DNA of 64,000 nt. Source: Bifidobacterium scaligerum (GTDB taxonomy: Bacteria > Actinomycetota > Actinomycetes > Actinomycetales > Bifidobacteriaceae). The notes below the pieces were generated by a model. The model had not been told where the DNA came from. It saw only the letters and a program-made list of their open reading frames with translations, and did not search any database. The stretch lies in assembly GCF_002802865.1 (NCBI RefSeq), contig NZ_PGLQ01000001.1, positions 1-64,000 of the forward strand, written 5' to 3'. Both the position numbers and the translations under genes were made by a program. This document shows positions 56,730-64,000 of the stretch, piece after piece (within the stretch, counting starts at the first letter, position 1; each line of letters opens with the position of its first letter).

Positions 56730-56815
56730 TTGTGCTTCCTGAGTTCCGTGCTATTCTTTAACTAAACCGATTTAGTAAACGATTCTTTGAGATGCGTCTA
56801 CTAAATCGCTTTAGC
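56730..56815 (+). promoter_or_regulatory. Promoter with two operators, importer transcript
   Basis: A -35 TTGTGC (56730-56735) and -10 TATTCT (56752-56757) with a 16-base spacer. Operator 1 ACTAAACCGATTTAGT is at 56761-56776, and operator 2 ACTAAATCGCTTTAGC at 56800-56815. Both share the ACTAAA-N4-TTTAG pattern with the site before the GH38 gene. The centre-to-centre distance is 39 bases. Confidence 0.8.
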
Positions 56816-56935
56816 TCGACGGAGCAAGTCGAAGGAGAGTTATTGAGTTTGGCGTTTTCAGCCGAATCTGTCGAGTGAAATACACAGTTTCTGTCCGATG
56901 ATGGGCGGGAGTTAAACAAGAGAAAGGAATGAGCC

Positions 56936-58234
56936 ATGAGGTTCTCCGCGAAAGGTGTGGTTGCCGTTGGTGGTGCCGTTGCCATGGTGATGTCCATGGC
57001 TGCATGCGGTGGCAGCAACAACAATGCCAGCTCGTCCGATGGCAAGCTGAGCGGCGAGATCACTTTCCAGACTTGGAATCTGAAGAACGACAAGTACACC
57101 CCGTACTTTGAAGATCTGATTGCCGCGTATGAGAAGGATAACCCCGGCACGAAGATTAAGTGGGTTGACCAGCCGTCTGAAGGCTACGAGGACAAGCTGT
57201 CCGCCGATGCCGCTGCAGGCTCGCTGCCTGATGTCATCGACATGGGCCCGAACGCTGCATATATCCTCGCCAAGGCTGGCACGCTGCTGAACATCGCCCA
57301 GGAAGATCCTTCTGCCAAGGATCTATACCTTGACAACGCTTGGAAGGGCGCCACCTTCAAGGGTGAAGGCCTTGAAGAGGGTACTTACGGCTTCCCGTGG
57401 TACCTCAACACCGGCCCGACGTTCTACAACAAGGCCGCCGTTGAGGCATGTGGCGCTGATGCCAGCAACCTGCCGACCACATATGATGACTTCTTCAAGC
57501 TCGCTGATCAGATCGGCAAGACCTGTGGCGAGAAGGGGATCTCTATGCTCGCCAAGCTGCCCAACAGCGAGAACTATGGCGAATACGGCGTCGAAATGAT
57601 GAACAAGGATCGCACCTCCTATACGTTCAACAGCGACAAGGCACAGAGCTTCATTGAGAACTACAAGAAGATGTATGACAGCGGTGCACTGTCCAAGGAA
57701 GCTCTGAACGCGAACTGGAACGGTGAGACCGACGCCTTCAAGCAGGGCAAGGTTATGGCCATGGCCGGCAGCCTCTACTCCGTGAACGATTTCAAGGAGA
57801 ACGCTCCCGAGGTCTACAAGAACCTCATCGTGACCAAGCGTCTGGCCAACTCTTCCGCCAACATCTTCATGGAAATGCTGGTTGTCAACTCCCAGACCAA
57901 GAACAAGGCCCTGGCCATTGACTTCGCCAAGTATGTCACCAACAAGGAGAATCAGGTCAAGTTCGATAAGCTTGCGAACATCTTCCCGTCCACCAAGGAC
58001 TCCATGGATGATCCGTTCTTCAAGCCTGAAGGCGATGATCTGGAATCTCAGGCCATGAGGATTTCCGCCGAGCAGATTGAGACCGGCACCCTGTGGGTTC
58101 CGCCGGAATTCTCTGAGGCTCAGGACACCACCAACCTGCGTGAACAGGTTGCTCAGGCCATTCAGGGCAAGCAGTCCGTTAAGGATGCCCTTGATTCGGC
58201 TGTGAAGTTCTCCGATGAGAGGTTGCAGCAGTAA
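56936..58234 (+). CDS. ABC glycan importer, substrate-binding lipoprotein
   Basis: A 432-residue family 1 solute-binding lipoprotein. Signal peptide with lipobox SMAAC (C24), then a Ser/Asn linker and the mature start GEITFQTWNLKNDKYTPYFEDL. GAAAGGAA upstream supports ATG 56936. Two permeases follow at once. By context it binds mannose-containing N-glycan fragments or another glycan processed by the flanking enzymes; the ligand is not provable from sequence. Confidence 0.92.
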   Translation: MRFSAKGVVAVGGAVAMVMSMAACGGSNNNASSSDGKLSGEITFQTWNLKNDKYTPYFEDLIAAYEKDNPGTKIKWVDQPSEGYEDKLSADAAAGSLPDVIDMGPNAAYILAKAGTLLNIAQEDPSAKDLYLDNAWKGATFKGEGLEEGTYGFPWYLNTGPTFYNKAAVEACGADASNLPTTYDDFFKLADQIGKTCGEKGISMLAKLPNSENYGEYGVEMMNKDRTSYTFNSDKAQSFIENYKKMYDSGALSKEALNANWNGETDAFKQGKVMAMAGSLYSVNDFKENAPEVYKNLIVTKRLANSSANIFMEMLVVNSQTKNKALAIDFAKYVTNKENQVKFDKLANIFPSTKDSMDDPFFKPEGDDLESQAMRISAEQIETGTLWVPPEFSEAQDTTNLREQVAQAIQGKQSVKDALDSAVKFSDERLQQ

Positions 58235-58236
58235 TC

Positions 58237-59232
58237 ATGGTTGCCAGCTCGACGTCTGCGACGCGAGCGACTTCTCGGGCGGGCGAAAAGCCCGCCCGAG
58301 TTTCCTCGAAAAAGACGAAGCATTTGAATGAGGTCGACAAGTCGCGTCGAATCCCCGAAAATGGTGTACTTGCCCCGTGGCTGTTCGTGCTCCCAGCGCT
58401 TATCGTCATCGTGGTATTCTTCATCATTCCGTTCATCAACACGCTGAAGCTGTCCTTTACGGACGCCACCATGCTCAAGCCCGGTTCGTTCGTTGGCTTC
58501 GACCAATACATCAAGATGTTTGGCGATCCTCGACTGAAGACCGCGTTGCTCAATTCATCACTGTACGTGGTGTGCGTAGTGCCTTGCATGGTTATCTTCC
58601 CGTTGATCCTTTCCGCTCTGGTCTCCGGAAACGGCAGGGTACTTGCATTCTTCCGAGTGTCCTTCTATATGCCGGTTGTCATGTCGTCCGTTATCGTCGG
58701 TCTGATTTGGACTAACCTGCTTGATAGCCGTGGCCTGGTGAATTCGATATTCAAGGCGATGAAGTGGATCACCGAACCAATTCCCTTCCTCACCGATCGT
58801 TGGCTGTTGCTCTTCAGCGCCATGTTGGTTACGATCTGGACCGGTCTTGGTTATTACATGGTGATTTACCTGTCTGCTCTGGCCAATATCGATCCCTCGC
58901 TGTATGAGGCGTCCGAGCTGGACGGGTGCGGTCCGATTCGTCAGTTCCTGCACGTCACTGTGCCTGGCTGCCGCTCGACGATGATGCTTATCATGCTTTT
59001 GTCTTCCATTGCAGCGTTCCGAGTCTTCAACGAAATCTATGTGTTGACCGGTGGTACGGGCGGCACAGGTGGTGAAGACCTCACCATGTCCATGCTCATC
59101 AAGCGTGAAGGTACCGGTCTGCAGGCGCGAACCGGTTACGCGGGAGCCATCAGTATGCTGATGTTCGTTATCCTCGGCACACTGATCGTCATTGAGAACA
59201 TTGTTCAGCGCAAGGCGGATCGTAATGCATAA
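58237..59232 (+). CDS. ABC glycan importer permease (MalF-like)
   Basis: 331 residues: a ~45-residue basic cytoplasmic start, then six helices (APWLFVLPALIVIVVFFIIP first). The ATPase-coupling loop is EASELDGCGPIRQFLHVTVP. It begins two bases after the binding-protein stop, and the second permease begins inside its last codons (ATGCATAA, eight-base overlap). Confidence 0.92.
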   Translation: MVASSTSATRATSRAGEKPARVSSKKTKHLNEVDKSRRIPENGVLAPWLFVLPALIVIVVFFIIPFINTLKLSFTDATMLKPGSFVGFDQYIKMFGDPRLKTALLNSSLYVVCVVPCMVIFPLILSALVSGNGRVLAFFRVSFYMPVVMSSVIVGLIWTNLLDSRGLVNSIFKAMKWITEPIPFLTDRWLLLFSAMLVTIWTGLGYYMVIYLSALANIDPSLYEASELDGCGPIRQFLHVTVPGCRSTMMLIMLLSSIAAFRVFNEIYVLTGGTGGTGGEDLTMSMLIKREGTGLQARTGYAGAISMLMFVILGTLIVIENIVQRKADRNA

Positions 59233-60058
59233 CCAACGAGGAAAAGCAGCACGCATCATCCAGTATGTCTTGCTGGTATTCATGTTCGTCATTCTTATCG
59301 GACCGATGATTTGGCAGTTGATGCTGGCGGTCAAGGGCCCGGGGGATAACATCTATTCAGTTCCGCCCTATCTGTTCCCGAAAGATTTCACTTTCGCTAA
59401 CTTCACTAAGGCCCTCAATGCCATTCCGATTCTGACCTACACGCGTAATTCCGCCATCGTGGCCATTATTTCCGTGTGCGGCAACGTAATCGGTTCGACG
59501 CTCGCCGGCTATGCGCTGGCTCGACTGAAGTTCAAGGGAAAGGGATTCGTCACTGCTTTGGTGTTCGCCTGCATGATGATTCCTGTGGAGACGGTGATCA
59601 TCTCCCAGTTCCTTGTGATTCGTGGCATGCACTTGCAGAACACGCTGCTTGCGGCAGCTCTGCCGGGGCTTATTCAGCCCATCAACGTCATGCTCATGAC
59701 CAACGCCTTCCGTGGCGTGCCCTATGAGCTCGAAGAGGCCGCGAAGGTAGACGGTGCCAATGTCTGGCAGCGGTTCCTCCAGATCTGCGTCCCTCAGGTG
59801 ATTGGCACGGCGACCGTTGTGGCGATCTTCTCCTTCGTGGGCGCATGGAACGACTTCCTCTGGCCGTTGATCGTGCTTGCCGATGATTCCACGTTCACGT
59901 TGACCGTCGGTATGAACCGTCTTCGCGGCACGTTCTTCTCCGATCCTAGACTTATCGCGGCCGGCACGGTTCTGGCTCTCATTCCAATCATCATCTTCTT
60001 CTTGGTCTTCCAGCGGTACTTCTTCCGCGGCGTTGAACAAGGTGGCGTCAAGGGCTGA
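59225..60058 (+). CDS. ABC glycan importer permease (MalG-like)
   Basis: 277 residues, six helices, coupling loop EEAAKVDGANVWQRFLQICVP. Start ATG 59225 overlaps the previous permease; the alternative upstream start is less similar to the family. The GH5 gene begins 23 bases later on the same transcript. No ATPase gene is in the locus. Confidence 0.92.
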   Translation: MHNQRGKAARIIQYVLLVFMFVILIGPMIWQLMLAVKGPGDNIYSVPPYLFPKDFTFANFTKALNAIPILTYTRNSAIVAIISVCGNVIGSTLAGYALARLKFKGKGFVTALVFACMMIPVETVIISQFLVIRGMHLQNTLLAAALPGLIQPINVMLMTNAFRGVPYELEEAAKVDGANVWQRFLQICVPQVIGTATVVAIFSFVGAWNDFLWPLIVLADDSTFTLTVGMNRLRGTFFSDPRLIAAGTVLALIPIIIFFLVFQRYFFRGVEQGGVKG

Positions 60059-60080
60059 TCGCTCGCGAAAGGACAATACT

Positions 60081-61358
60081 ATGAAATTCGGCGTTGACTA
60101 TACGCCTTCGCATGGCTGGTTCCATTCGTGGCTGAATCCTGATTGGTCGAGCATCGACAACGATCTCAAGCAGATCGCCGATCTCGGTATGGATCATGTG
60201 CGTATCTTCCCGATCTGGCCGTATCTGCAGCCGAACCGCACCTGGATCAATATGAAGGGTGTCGACGATGTACGCCGCGTGGTGCACATGGCCGGTGAAC
60301 ACGGACTGGATGCTTATGTGGACGTGTTCCAAGGGCACCTGTCCAGCTTTGATTTCCTTCCTTCTTGGCTGGTTACCTGGCATAAGGGCAACATGTTCAC
60401 CGATCCGGATGCTGTGACCTCCGAGCGTGAGCTGATCACGGTAATGGCCGATGAGCTCTCCAAGGAGGATGCTTTCAAGGGGCTCACACTGGGCAATGAG
60501 GTCAATCAGCTTTCTGATCGCCCTCATCCGACCAAGATGACGGCTACCAGCGAGCAGATCGACGCATGGCTGGACACGTTGCTGCCAGCCGCCAAGCGCG
60601 GTGATGCTCTTTCGCTTTACAGCGTCAACGACGGCACTTGGTTCATCGATGGTCATCCGTTTACGCCGGTGCAGTCCGCCACCAAGGGCGATCTGACCAC
60701 TATCCACTCGTGGGTGTTCAACGGCATCGGTCAGGGCTATGGCGATAAAAGCGAAGAATGCTATTCATATGCGCTGTATCTGGCCGAGTTGGCGAAGGCG
60801 TTCGGTCCGGCGGACCGCCCGGTATGGCTGCAAGAGGTGGGCGCACCCGAGAACGTGCTCGCTACCGAAGATACGCCGGAATTCTGCCGTCGTGCCGTGA
60901 CCAAGGCACTTGACTGCCCGAATCTGTGGGGCATCACGTGGTGGTGCTCGCATGATGTGCCGTCTACGCTGGCGGACTTCCCTCAGCTGGAATACTCGCT
61001 CGGCTTGTTCGACGAGCACGGCAATCTGAAGCCTATCGGTCGCGAATTCGGCGAACTAGCCAAGCAGTATCGCGATATGAAGCCTGCAGACGCCAAGTCC
61101 GTGGCAGTGGTCGTTGACGTGGACGACACCGGCAACCCGGTTCACCGTGGTTCGCTGGGCCCGGGAGGCTCGCTGTGCGATTTGTGGATGAAACTCGAAG
61201 TCGCCGGCAGACGCCCGACCATCGTCACCTCCGCCGTCGCCTCCGATGCGGACGAACTGCGCCGCCGTGGTATCGATGAGATCCACCGAGACACGGCTCC
61301 GTATCAGGCACGGTTCTATTCGGCGGTCTCTGACCCAGCATTCGAATCCGTCGACTGA
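60081..61358 (+). CDS. GH5 glycosidase, GH5_18-like (putative beta-mannosidase)
   Basis: A 425-residue clan GH-A (beta/alpha)8 enzyme. The start KFGVDYTPSHGWFHSWL and overall pattern recall subfamily GH5_18 of bifidobacteria, described (from memory) as releasing mannose from the Man-beta-1,4-GlcNAc core left after alpha-mannosidase action. Acid/base candidate is E140 in LGNEVNQLS; nucleophile is E252 in VWLQEVGAPE. No signal peptide. CGAAAGGA lies 12 bases before ATG 60081. Co-transcription with the importer and shared control with GH38 fit stepwise N-glycan trimming. The subfamily needs a database search to confirm. Confidence 0.8.
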   Translation: MKFGVDYTPSHGWFHSWLNPDWSSIDNDLKQIADLGMDHVRIFPIWPYLQPNRTWINMKGVDDVRRVVHMAGEHGLDAYVDVFQGHLSSFDFLPSWLVTWHKGNMFTDPDAVTSERELITVMADELSKEDAFKGLTLGNEVNQLSDRPHPTKMTATSEQIDAWLDTLLPAAKRGDALSLYSVNDGTWFIDGHPFTPVQSATKGDLTTIHSWVFNGIGQGYGDKSEECYSYALYLAELAKAFGPADRPVWLQEVGAPENVLATEDTPEFCRRAVTKALDCPNLWGITWWCSHDVPSTLADFPQLEYSLGLFDEHGNLKPIGREFGELAKQYRDMKPADAKSVAVVVDVDDTGNPVHRGSLGPGGSLCDLWMKLEVAGRRPTIVTSAVASDADELRRRGIDEIHRDTAPYQARFYSAVSDPAFESVD

Positions 61359-61365
61359 TTGAATC

Positions 61366-61405
61366 ACCGGTTGCGGGACTTATTGCAGGCCCCGCAACCG
61401 GTTTT
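61366..61405 (+). terminator. Terminator after the GH5 gene
   Basis: Perfect 12-base arms ACCGGTTGCGGG (61366-61377) and complement (61391-61402), 13-base loop, then TTTTA. It ends the importer-GH5 transcript, so GH3 depends on read-through or its own promoter. Confidence 0.88.
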
Positions 61406-61479
61406 ATCATTGGTAATTCATTTTTCTTCCCTTTCACCTCATTATCGGGGAAATCAGCACTACAGCGAGGTAGAACAAT

Positions 61480-63705
61480 ATGGCCAGCAGCCAACAGAGC
61501 ATTGAACGCATCATCGCACAGATGAGTTTCACCGAAAAGGTCGGACAGCTCAATCAGCGGCTGCTCGGCTGGAAGACAGTGACCCGAGATCCGGCCGGCC
61601 GTCTTATTGCCACTGATGAACTTAAACGTGAAATCGATCGTTGGGGTGGTCTCGGGCTCCTGTATGGACTGCTGCGCGCCGACCCCTGGTCGGGCCAGCA
61701 TTGGGGTAATGGCATTCGTCCTGAAGAGCGAGCGGAAGCGGTGAACCTAATCCAGCAGACCGTGCTGGAACGAGGCAGCCATGGCATCGGTGTGCTGCTC
61801 AGTGAAGAGGCTCCGCATGGCCATCAGGCGCTGGGCGGTACCGTGTTGCCGACGAATCTTGCACTTGGCGCGACTTTTGACCCGCAAGCCGTGCGGGAAG
61901 CCGAAGCGGCTGTCGCTGCGGAATTGGCAGCCAGCGGCATCCATATCGCATTGGTTTCCGGACTGGACATCGCCCGCGACCCACGATGGGGACGTTGCGA
62001 GGAATGTTTTGGCGAAGACCCGCTAATGGCATCTCGACTGTGCGAGGCCATCGTATTGGGCATGCAAGGCGACAATCGCTCCAAGGTCGGCAACGGGGGA
62101 GTGGCCGTGGTGCTCAAGCATCTCGCCGCACAGGGCGAGGCGGTCGGAGGGCGCAACGGCCAATCCGCGGTACTCGGCGAGCATGATTTGCATGAGATTC
62201 ATCTGGCACCAGTTGCGGCCGGTGCCAGAGCCGGAGCTTGGGGCTTCATGGCCGCCTACAACGACATCGATTCGGTGCCTTGCTGTGCCAACCCGTGGCT
62301 GCTCAAAGACTATCTGAGAAAAACTCTTGGCTTTGATGGCATTGTGATGGCCGATGGTGTGGCCGTGGACCGTCTCGAAGGCATGACCGGCTCTATTCCA
62401 GCCGCTGGCCGTGCCGCGCTGCTCGCAGGCGTTGACGTATCGCTATGGGATGAGGGCTTCACGCATCTTGCGGAATATGCCGATGACGAAGCTGTGGCCA
62501 ACGCGGTCGATGCGTCGTTGCGTCGTGTGCTCGAACTCAAATCGCGATTCGGTCTATTGCCGGAAGACGGCAAAAATCTTGCCGATATACCAGTGCCGCA
62601 GACCGGACAGATCGAATACGCATTGCAGGAGGGACGTGAACACGCCCGCAGCATCGCGCGTGAAACCGTGACATTGCTGAACGATAACCGCGAGACTGTG
62701 ACGGCTGCGGCTCCGCTCGACGGTGTCACCGGCGATGTGGTCGTCGCCGGGCCTTTCGCGGATGACTTCGACTGCTTCGTGGGCGATTACACCGCACCGG
62801 TGCGTCCGGAGGAACGTTCGAGCATCTATCGAGAACTACATGATCGGCTTGGAGCGCAACGGGTGCATCTTGCCGCCTCGCCCTCGGACTTGGCACCGGA
62901 AATCTGGAATAAGGCGGCAATGGTGGTATTCGTCTGCGGCGGCACCAGCGAGCGCAGCTACGATAGCGAGTTCGACAACAACGGTGCGGCAAAGGCCGTG
63001 GCCGAATATGGCGCAACCTGTGGTGAAGGCGTTGATCTGGCCGATATCAGTCTGCCGTGGCGTCAGGATACGATGCTTGACGAGATTCGCGCGCTAACCG
63101 ATGCGCCGATCATATCCGTGGCGGTATGCGGACGTGCACATGTGCTGACTCATGTCAAGGCGTTGTCCGTCATGACGATCTGGGCCGGCTATGCCGGTCA
63201 GTTCGGGCCGCAGGTGGTTGCCGACGCCCTTGTGGCGGGCGCGACGATGCCTGGCCGACTGCCGGTCACGTTGCCCGCATTCGCCGGAGCTGTTCCGGTT
63301 CGCTATAACGACCGGCAAAGCGCCGCTCACGTCTATAAGGACGCCGTCGAACCGGTATTGTGCGCTTTTGGTTACGGCAAGGGCGCGCTGGACGGTGTGA
63401 CGGTCACTGATGTTCGAGCTTGGGTGCAGCACGATGCGGCTATGGTTGTTGCGGATATTCAAGCCGGTGAGCGTAAGGCGCAGGGTGCATTGAACCTGTT
63501 TGCGCATTGCACCGGTGGACATCGTATTCCGCGACTGTCGATGCTGGTCGATTCCACGTATCTCGATTTGATGCCGAACGAACGTTGCGAAGCATGCTTC
63601 ACCGTACCTGTGGAGCATCTGGCCGATTTCGGTGACGGTGAGGTGCGTGTGAGCTTCTCCATGTTGGATCAGACTGACTGCGCCGCCGTGACCGTACGAC
63701 GCTGA
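61480..63705 (+). CDS. GH3 beta-glycosidase
   Basis: A 741-residue retaining beta-glycosidase with the three-domain GH3 layout: barrel, alpha/beta sandwich and C-terminal fibronectin-like domain. The barrel has HEIHLAPVAAGARAG, MAAYNDIDSVPCCANPWLL and the nucleophile D292 in GIVMADGVAVD. The acid/base glutamate is probably that of GEGVDLADISLP in domain 2. It is beta-glucosidase/beta-xylosidase-like, not the single-domain NagZ type. No signal peptide. Its substrate in this N-glycan-like locus is unclear. Start 61480 has GCGAGG upstream. Confidence 0.9.
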   Translation: MASSQQSIERIIAQMSFTEKVGQLNQRLLGWKTVTRDPAGRLIATDELKREIDRWGGLGLLYGLLRADPWSGQHWGNGIRPEERAEAVNLIQQTVLERGSHGIGVLLSEEAPHGHQALGGTVLPTNLALGATFDPQAVREAEAAVAAELAASGIHIALVSGLDIARDPRWGRCEECFGEDPLMASRLCEAIVLGMQGDNRSKVGNGGVAVVLKHLAAQGEAVGGRNGQSAVLGEHDLHEIHLAPVAAGARAGAWGFMAAYNDIDSVPCCANPWLLKDYLRKTLGFDGIVMADGVAVDRLEGMTGSIPAAGRAALLAGVDVSLWDEGFTHLAEYADDEAVANAVDASLRRVLELKSRFGLLPEDGKNLADIPVPQTGQIEYALQEGREHARSIARETVTLLNDNRETVTAAAPLDGVTGDVVVAGPFADDFDCFVGDYTAPVRPEERSSIYRELHDRLGAQRVHLAASPSDLAPEIWNKAAMVVFVCGGTSERSYDSEFDNNGAAKAVAEYGATCGEGVDLADISLPWRQDTMLDEIRALTDAPIISVAVCGRAHVLTHVKALSVMTIWAGYAGQFGPQVVADALVAGATMPGRLPVTLPAFAGAVPVRYNDRQSAAHVYKDAVEPVLCAFGYGKGALDGVTVTDVRAWVQHDAAMVVADIQAGERKAQGALNLFAHCTGGHRIPRLSMLVDSTYLDLMPNERCEACFTVPVEHLADFGDGEVRVSFSMLDQTDCAAVTVRR

Positions 63706-63893
63706 ATGGAAGGAACTGAAACAGTTTAGTTGCCCTTCGGTATACTGACGATATACGGTATCTGAATTCGGCGACTTGAACAGCAGCCCTGATCTGCTGA
63801 CCATGCCAGTGGAATACAGCGAGCGTGCAGCCGTAATAATAGTGGTGCGACAGGTTGGTCAGGCTGGCCCCTATCAAAGAACAGGAGTGGACG
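63706..63893 (+). other. Intergenic region before the LacI gene
   Basis: Contains a TATACT -10-like hexamer (63741-63746) and one half of the ACTAAA-type operator (GTTTAGT near 63724-63730). No full palindrome and no gene are seen. Confidence 0.35.
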
Positions 63894-64000
63894 ATGAAGT
63901 CTTCGAAGGAGCCCTCCGCTCAAACCCCCGGTGCAGGGTCCACGCGCGTCAGCTTGAAAGATATCGCCGATGAACTGGGTATATCGCAGACCGCCGTATC
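63894..64000 (+). CDS. LacI-family transcriptional regulator, N-terminal fragment
   Basis: The gene starts at ATG 63894 with AGGAG at 63883-63887 and runs off the window after ~35 codons. A 20-residue polar lead (KSSKEPSAQTPGAGS) precedes a LacI helix-turn-helix: VSLKDIADELGISQTAVS. It lies directly downstream of the GH38/importer/GH5/GH3 locus and is the natural candidate to bind the three ACTAAA-type operators there (inference). Confidence 0.88.
   Translation, partial: MKSSKEPSAQTPGAGSTRVSLKDIADELGISQTAV

Overview
The window is a contiguous piece of an actinobacterial chromosome that I assign to the genus Bifidobacterium. The reasons are the L-lactate dehydrogenase, which closely resembles the well-studied B. 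longum enzyme but differs at several positions; a tmRNA encoding an AKSNRTEFALAA tag; an Actinobacteria-type PriA; a HelR-type RNA polymerase helicase; a dcw cluster lacking ftsA/ftsZ at its end; and many GH/ABC/LacI sugar loci without a local ABC ATPase. I cannot fix the species. I saw no CRISPR array, intact insertion sequence, phage or tRNA gene.

Layout. (1) 1-1300: the 3' end of a 5S rRNA with its terminator, so an rRNA operon ends here, then an aldo/keto reductase. (2) 1.3-9.1 kb: an FGGY sugar kinase, acylphosphatase and a histidine biosynthesis run hisD-hisC-hisB-(acidic ORF)-hisH-priA. A three-unit 61-bp palindromic tandem repeat follows. (3) 9.3-14.9 kb: DUF2252 protein, glutamine synthetase, MFS transporter and a LacI regulator. 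(4) 15-20.3 kb: ABC sugar importer (binding protein and two permeases) with a GH31 alpha-xylosidase/alpha-glucosidase. (5) 20.4-29.1 kb: minus-strand methyltransferase-hrpA-membrane protein group, then hflX and ldh. (6) 29.4-36.4 kb: CDF metal exporter, an SOS cassette (lexA diverging from a LysM protein, then nrdR), serA and helR. (7) 36.6-51 kb: dcw cluster mraZ-rsmH-ftsL-ftsI-(degenerate MurE-like)-murF-mraY-murD-ftsW-murG-murC-ftsQ, preceded by MraZ boxes. (8) 51.1-53.4 kb: tmRNA followed by a small accessory stretch with a two-TM protein, an MmpS-like protein and gene debris. (9) 53.3-64 kb: a glycan locus with GH38 alpha-mannosidase, ABC importer, GH5 (GH5_18-like) glycosidase, GH3 glycosidase and the start of a LacI regulator.

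The most coherent system is the last one. A GH38 alpha-mannosidase, an importer and a GH5_18-like putative beta-mannosidase fit intracellular dismantling of imported N-glycan fragments. Three copies of an ACTAAA-centred LacI-type operator sit exactly at the promoters of its two transcription units. Other notable points are a Mur-ligase pseudoenzyme where murE normally sits in dcw clusters, a LexA/LysM/NrdR SOS-division cassette with four SOS boxes, ten-base-spaced MraZ boxes, and an unexplained 61-bp repeat array.
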